Part shown: positions 58,061-64,000 of the stretch, one piece after another
Layout: every line of letters begins with the position of its first letter
Numbering within the stretch: the stretch's first letter is position 1
Assembly: GCF_000801105.2 (NCBI RefSeq)
Contig: NC_079519.1
Span: 33,269,288 to 33,333,287 of the forward strand
Length of the DNA: 64,000 bases
Source of the DNA: Raphanus sativus
Lineage: Eukaryota > Streptophyta > Magnoliopsida > Brassicales > Brassicaceae
Direction of reading: 5' to 3'
Program-made: the position numbers and the translations under genes
The notes under the pieces: model-generated
Database searches by the model: none
What the model was told of the DNA's origin: nothing
Seen by the model: only the letters and a program-made list of their open reading frames with translations

Positions 58061-58195
58061 AAGGTAAAATGTCAATTATATGGTGGTTCACTTTTCCACA
58101 CTGTAAAAGTACAATTTAAGAAAACTTGTAAAAACTTGCAAGGTAAAATGTCAATTAAATGGTGGTTCACTTTTCCACACTGTAAAAAAAAGTTA
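58061..58195. repeat. Tandem duplication (79-bp spacing) upstream of CBL9
   Basis: The phrase AAGGTAAAATGTCAATTA with TGGTGGTTCACTTTTCCACA and CTGTAAAA occurs at 58061 and 58140. It lies about 700-790 bp before the CBL9 start codon and so may be part of its promoter. Confidence 0.85.
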
Positions 58196-58399
58196 ACAAA
58201 ATGTTTTGATTGGTTGGAAAAGAAATTCAAGTTTGGTGTTCCGCACGCTTTCAAATGTTCACACGTACGGCGCTCATCTTATAAACTCTCTCATCAATAA
58301 ATCTCCCAATCGACCGGCCCCTCCCTCTGTCGAACCAAACAAAAAGAAGAGCAGTAATATATGCACAGTTAATCTCAGCCGTCGGATCATTCATCTGCC

Positions 58400-58849
58400 T
58401 TCTCTCGACTACAGATCTTCGTCGTCTCTCGAAAAAGCCCCTTTCCCCTCTTTCTCACCGCGCCGGCGAGCCCTTCCCTCGGAGGTAGTAAGTAAGTACT
58501 GAATTCGATTTCACCGTTCAATTTCTCGGTTCGGAAGATTCTGGAGCCGCGCCTGCATTACCCTAACCTGTTCGATTAGTTTTTCAAATCTGATTCTCAT
58601 TTTAGCGAATCTCGAGAAACTTTTGTATATTTCGAACGTCTTCAATTGTTTTCGTTCATCCTTTGATTCTTTCTAGGGTTCTGTTGAATACGTGTTAGAT
58701 TCTGAAGATGCGTATGACGATGATGATGGATTGGGGAGTAATCTCAGCTTTGAAATCGTTGAATTAGCGAATCTAATCAATCGTAGTAGTAGTAGTAAGC
58801 TTCTTCTTCTTCTTCTTCTTCTAGGGCTTTACTTGAGTCATCTGTGTAA
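58400..58849 (+). promoter_or_regulatory. CBL9 5' leader with probable intron
   Basis: A CT-rich leader (58380-58490) reaches a donor-like GTAAGTAAGT at about 58491. An acceptor-like TTCTAG ends at about 58824 after a CTT run (58800-58821), 26 bp before the ATG. A leader intron is therefore likely. Confidence 0.55.
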
Positions 58850-60585
58850 ATGGGCTGTTTACATTCCACGGCTGCGAGAGAGTATCAGGGACATGAGAAC
58901 CCTGTCAAGCTAGCTTCTGAGACTGCTTGTAAGTTTTACTTGCTTGCGCCGCACGTTTCATCTTCGCTTCTTATAGATCACTCTTTTATCATTTGGCTGC
59001 TTGTTGCTGTTTGAGACATCATTCCAGTAGTTTATTGGATCATCTAGCTTGTTGCTGTATATTTTTCCTGTGCTATGATGAATTGAATCTTGATCCATAG
59101 TATTTTCAACAAGTGTCTCTTCTTTATTGCCATATCCTGTTTTTTTTTTTTTACTGAATCGACTTGATCATAGTAACTAATCTCTCTGGCCTTGTTTTTT
59201 CTAGTTAGTGTGAGTGAGGTTGAAGCATTATACGAGTTATTCAAGAGCATAAGCAGCTCGGTTGTTGACGATGGCTTGATAAACAAGGTACTATTGATAA
59301 TCGATAAGCCTTTGATTCTTCTGCACGGATCATGAATGCTTGATGTTTAAGTGATATTATATTCAATGCCCTATTATCCATTTTCCATTATATACGTCAA
59401 CTTTGTGTTGACTTTCTACCAATTTATTATTAGGTGTCCCATACTGATCTGTGGGCTCCTTATTGCTCACCAAGTCCTTTTATTGAAAGTTGACTTCATT
59501 TGTAGTTCTGATTTTTTTAATTGGTTTGGTTTTGAAAATTGAAGTTTTCTTGGCCCACTTTTGGATATTGTTACTTAATTTCTCGACCAACTTGGTATTG
59601 CAGGAAGAGTTTCAACTTGCTTTGTTCAAGAACAGAAAGAAGGAAAATTTGTTTGCCAATAGGGTAAATATTCAAGAACAGTCGACTTAAAGCTTGGTTC
59701 TGTACAAATACTAAATGATAATGCCCCTCTTTTGCAGATATTTGATTTGTTTGATGTTAAACGAAAAGGTGTCATTGATTTTGGAGACTTTGTGAGATCA
59801 CTCAATGTATTCCACCCTAATGCTTCTCTAGAGGAGAAAACAGATTGTAAGTTGACGACTATACAAGACTTTTTGAGATCACTCAATAATATCTATGTAA
59901 ATCTATCCCATGACTTTTTTATTCACATTAGTCTGTATTTCTACCTCAGTCACGTTTAGGCTTTACGACATGGACTGCACGGGCTACATTGAACGCCAAG
60001 AGGTACACAATTATTTATTGTTTCAACTTGTTAAGTTTCAAAGATGTTTTCACAGCTGACCATGAATGAATGTTCTTGATTTTGAACCATTTAGTGGATA
60101 AACCCTTGCCGGCGGCATTCATTATCGTGTATGTGATTTTGGCAGGTGAAGCAAATGCTGATTGCCCTTCTCTGCGAATCTGAAATGAAACTAGCTGATG
60201 ATACCATAGAAGTGATACTCGATCAGGTTTCTTGCTTATTTACAAAACTTCTACTTAAACGAAAGCAAAGACTCTTTTACAAAACTCAGGTCCTTTTGCT
60301 TTTGCTTGAACAGACATTTGAGGACGCAGATGTGGATAGGGATGGAAAGATTGGGAAGACAGAGTGGAGCGATTTCGTAATCAAGAACCCATCTTTGCTT
60401 AAGATAATGACACTTCCGTATCTGAGGTTTGTTTACCTTACTATAGTAAACTGTAAACCTATCTACTTGATTAAATTTTGGTGCCGTTTTGTAAGTTTGA
60501 GGTCTGAAATTTCAATTGCAGGGACATAACGACCACGTTTCCAAGTTTTGTCTTTAACTCGGAGGTGGATGAGATTGCGACATGA
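58850..60585 (+). CDS. CBL9: Calcineurin B-like calcium sensor (CBL9)
   Basis: Eight exons (58850-58928, 59205-59287, 59604-59663, 59738-59846, 59950-60002, 60146-60226, 60314-60426, 60522-60585) give 213 residues, the family length. The N-terminus MGCLHS carries the myristoylation glycine and the palmitoylated cysteine that hold CBL1/CBL9 at the plasma membrane. Four EF-hand regions follow, including [29 protein letters not shown] and [15 protein letters not shown]. The C-terminus [17 protein letters not shown] contains the FPSF motif with the serine phosphorylated by CIPK kinases. [11 protein letters not shown] and [12 protein letters not shown] fit CBL9 rather than CBL1. The protein recruits CIPK23-type kinases in potassium, nitrate and ABA responses. 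No damage is seen. Confidence 0.95.
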
Positions 60586-61462
60586 CCAAACAAGTTGGTT
60601 TATAGTGACCAAGTTGTAGGCTGGACCAAGAACAAGAGCGATTGGAACAATGTTTATGTAGTATCATTCTCTAGAACTTTTTCGTTTCTGGTATTCTATT
60701 TTAGTGTCACAATTCTTAGTATATTAAGTTGTAGTTCCACGAAACAATATTAATACAAAATCTCATTTCTGATTAAAGATTTGAAAGAACCGATATTTGG
60801 TTTGCAAAAAAAAAAGTTTAATCGATCTTTAGTTGGACAACTTATGACAAAATCCAAACACCAAGACAAACTTTCTGGTTTTGGACTTTCGTTCACAATA
60901 TTGATGTAGTTCACACTCGTTACATATTGACAACCAAAGCGTAGGCTGCATGGTCTGAAGACTTTCCAATATTGATGTCTTTTTCATATGAATAAAGCAA
61001 CAGTATTTTTGAGTTCCTATATATCTTGCAGATGTTGTTGACCTATATAATGCATAACTTCGGAAAACTTTGAATATATATATGTCTGTTCTTTGATTCT
61101 TATACATATATCAATCATTTTTATTGAGTTTCTATAGATCTTGCAGCTGTTTGTTGGGTTTTCCTTGGGTTTTCCTTAGAGCAATGATCACAGTCAATGA
61201 TGGAGCTTACTTTAGGACAACGGGCGTTTACACATATATACTTGATGACTTATGGGCATCTCAAGCCACCAAAGGCAACACAAAGCTATGTTCCAACTTC
61301 CAAGAGTGTTTGGGTTCAAATTACACAAACCGTGAAGGAAGTTTTAAGATATAAACCCAAGAATTAAAGATCATGGCTTTTATATTCGAAAAGAGGGACA
61401 AGAAGCTTTGTAATTACGAAAGGTGAAGAAGCGAGCATGTCTGTATTTGTCATCATGTCTGT
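60586..61462. other. CBL9 3' flank with a partial duplication
   Basis: A phrase (TTTTTGAGTTCCTATATATC and TTGCAG at about 61004-61034) recurs at about 61118-61148 as TTTTTATTGAGTTTCTATAG and TTGCAG. An open frame at 61124-61354 follows and matches nothing I know. It may be a relic. Confidence 0.4.
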
Positions 61463-61470
61463 AGTATGAC

Positions 61471-62080
61471 TAGGCCTGGGCATTCGGTACCCTTTCGGGT
61501 ATGGATACTATCCATTCGGATATCGGATTTTTTGGATTTCGAAAAATGGTCCCATTCGGATATTACAAAAAACCGGGTCGGATCCTCCCGGATTCGAGTG
61601 GATTCGGGTATATCCGAAGTAACCAAACTATCCGATTTGACTCGGATATTTTATATCCAAACTACTTAAATTTATCCAAAATAACTTAAAACCCCGAAAA
61701 TACACAATTTGTATAGTTCGAGTTGGTTATTTTAATCCGAAAATAACCATATATATAATTTTATCTGAGCATTTTTATCCAAAACATCTATTTTTATCTA
61801 TAAATACCTAAAATACATAATATGTTTGATTTAAATTTTTTAATTTTAGGTATTAATACTATTATTAAATATAATTTAAAATGATATTATATATATAGTT
61901 ATATATTTGGATATGTTCGGATAATCATTCGGTTTTCGGTACAGATCGGATTCAGTTTTTTGGATTTTGAAAAATGGTCTCATTCGGATATTTAGGCAGG
62001 ATCCGACCGGGTCGGATACCCTATTTTTTGAGTCGGAATTCGGATAAATACTTCGGGTGCGGATATTATGCCCAGCCCTA
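61471..62080. mobile_element. Second hAT-type MITE
   Basis: The ends TAGGCCTGGGCAT and, inverted, TAGGGCTGGGCAT differ at one base. The flanks AGTATGAC (61463-61470) and AATATGAC (62081-62088) match at seven of eight bases. Subterminal CGGATAT words and an AT-rich middle resemble the element at 9895. It is 610 bp with no coding capacity. Confidence 0.87.
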
Positions 62081-62088
62081 AATATGAC

Positions 62089-62840
62089 ATTGCTGGTGAC
62101 GTAAATCGAAAATTTGGGAGTACCTCCCGGTAAATATCTCATAATGTAAGCATAATGTAATTATCGAATGAGTTATCTGGCATTTTGTATGGCTAAAAGT
62201 CATCTAGAACGCCATAACCACACAAATAAGAGCGGTTTGGAGCAAATCAAAGGAGGAAAATGGGTAGAGGGGGCACTCTTTTCTCCATTATTTCATTACT
62301 ATTTCAATGGGTATCTCTATCCACGAAAGAAACTCTCGACTCAAAAGTCAAAAATCATTTAGGGTGTTATTAGAAGATAAATTTGTGTAGAATTTTTGAA
62401 TTTTTAAAGTTGATAGATTTTAAAAGTTACGTGGATTAAAAATATATATACACTTACTTACAAAATTTGATCACAATATTTCTAGATCATTACTTCATGA
62501 ATTATTATTATCTATCATTCATTTTGTAAATTAAATATATGGATGAAAATTATTAGGATTTTTAAAATAAATAAATATTTATAATTTATAATAAATATTG
62601 TTTCAAAAATTATTTTCATATTTTAAAATAAAATTTTGAAAAATTGAAAAATAAATTCGAAATTTTCTGATTTTTTATTATTAAAAATTTGAATTCAAAA
62701 ACATATAATTCGAAAACAATAAAAATTATTTTCTTTATTTTTTAATTTTATTTAATGATAGAAATATAATTGTATGTTCAAAAAGATAATTATATAAAAT
62801 GTAATGAATTATAATTTTGGATATATAATTTGGGTTGAAA
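62089..62840. other. AT-rich spacer
   Basis: No gene or repeat boundary is seen before the tandem duplication. Confidence 0.45.
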
Positions 62841-63609
62841 TTGCAAAAAATACTTGGCAATAATGATTATTTTGTTTTCCAGACTTTTCTATCACGTAGA
62901 TTTTATATATCTCATGGATAAACATGATATTTTGAAAGTGATATCTTATAAGAAAAATAGAAAAAAAATCATCTTCTCAAAATACTAGATATGATAAGAA
63001 CTAGACAATCAAAAATAACTAAATTTTTTAAATAACAAAAGATTTTAATGGATTTTGAAAATTTTTAAATCAATAAAAAGGAATTTCAGTAAATTGATGA
63101 GAATTCATCTTCCAATAACACTAGATTTAGTTAGAATTAGAAAATTAATAATAACTAAACTTTTTCAATAATTTTTTTTTTTTTATCTTAACATTTTACC
63201 AAAAAAACCAAAAGAATTTTATTGTATTGCAAAAAATACTTGGCAATAATGATTATTTTGTTTTCCAGACTTTTCTATCACGTAGATTTTATATATCTCA
63301 TGGATAAACATGATATTTTGAAAGTGATATCTTATAAGAAAAATAGAAAAAAAATCATCTTCTCAAAATACTAGATATGATAAGAACTAGACAATCAAAA
63401 ATAACTAAATTTTTTAAATAACAAAAGATTTTAATGGATTTTGAAAATTTTTAAATCAATAAAAAGGAATTTCAGTAAATTGATGAGAATTCATCTTCCA
63501 ATAACACTAGATTTAGTTAGAATTAGAAAATTAATAATAACTAAACTTTTTCAATAATTTTTTTTTTTTTATCTTAACATTTTACCAAAAAAACCAAAAG
63601 AATTTTATG
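62841..63609. repeat. 386-bp tandem duplication, nearly identical
   Basis: Copies start TTGCAAAAAATACTTGGCAA at 62841 and 63227. I find essentially no mismatches over about 380 bp, including the long T-run near the end of each copy. The copies are AT-rich and non-coding. The near identity implies a very recent event, or an assembly duplication. Confidence 0.95.
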
Positions 63610-63612
63610 AAT

Positions 63613-64000
63613 TTTGAAAATTCTTAAATTACTAAAAATGGATTTTAGTAAAATTATTAAAATCAATAAACCAATAACAATTAAATCTCAAAATTTCTAA
63701 AACTGATGAGAATTCATTGCAAATAAACTTCCATCCTTTTAGACTTTGAAATTTTGTAACGAAATCAATCATTATGAGTTTGTTACCATCTAAAATTACT
63801 GACGAGTAGTTAAACTGCTCACTTTAACAGTTTAATAAATAATGAAAAATGCGTTGCATTCCAACATTAGTGTAGCACTACCATGTCTAGACGTTCTAAA
63901 AAAAAATGGTAAACCATTCCCCGGAGAGAGAATGTAAAAACCCCGACAGCCACGCGTTGTGGAAATCTGGTGTGGTGTGGATTTAAACTCGAGTCCCTTA
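63613..64000. other. Spacer at the window end
   Basis: AT-rich until about 63900, then more balanced DNA (ACGCGTTGTGG, GGTGTGGTGTGG) that may begin another feature beyond the window. Nothing can be named. Confidence 0.35.

Noticed and set aside
63920..64000. tRNA-like T-arm at the window end
   Set aside because: GGATTTAAACTCGAGTCC resembles a T-arm only loosely. No acceptor stem, anticodon arm or A box is visible.

Overview
This window is nuclear DNA from a flowering plant of the mustard family, most likely a Brassica or close relative. The genes have many short introns with GT-AG borders, the spacers are AT-rich, and the proteins closely resemble Arabidopsis ones as I remember them. No database was consulted. 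Gene names rest on motifs and remembered family sequences.

The gene order matches, in reverse, the Arabidopsis segment around At5g47100-At5g47230: CBL9 (58.9-60.6 kb, +), LIL3 (36.3-37.4, +), Bax inhibitor-1 (34.3-35.7, -), GATA27 (28.7-30.8, -), a VAP27-type protein (24.7-26.0, +), plastid RPL19 (22.8-23.7, +, apparently a pseudogene), a RABD2/RAB1 GTPase (20.0-21.5, -), an RGG-box RNA-binding protein (17.7-19.4, +) and ERF2 (14.9-15.6, +). At the left end, an ERF6-like gene (6.6-7.4, -) and a palmitoyl-protein thioesterase (2.1-3.7, -) look more like the duplicated chromosome-4 segment. The region may therefore mix two ancient paralogous blocks. These are mostly conserved housekeeping, stress and signalling genes with no shared pathway. 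BI-1 and LIL3 are divergently arranged across about 640 bp.

The main accessory feature (38.6-45.4 kb) is a tandem array of about 2.03 kb units. Three units carry an intact two-exon gene for the same 84-residue secreted peptide with eight cysteines (ESF1-like or defensin-like). A fourth unit is cut off after exon 1.

From 45 to 58 kb there is a graveyard of nested insertions. A degenerate repeat array with a period of about 60-75 bp is interrupted by a foldback Mutator-like element (46.3-47.9), a Stowaway MITE (48.0-48.2) and a probable Helitron (from 48.55) carrying an RPA-like OB-fold gene. A second foldback element lies at 56.4-57.7.

Elsewhere there are a complete small Helitron (5.7-6.4), two hAT-type MITEs with 8-bp target duplications (9.9-10.5 and 61.5-62.1), a 5'-truncated LINE (15.8-17.0), decayed fragments of LINE, MULE and ankyrin genes, and a 386-bp tandem duplication (62.8-63.6). 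At least six tiny inserts of 15-26 bp, mostly poly-A or poly-T, are flanked by perfect or near-perfect 13-19 bp direct repeats. They look like extremely truncated retroposon insertions.
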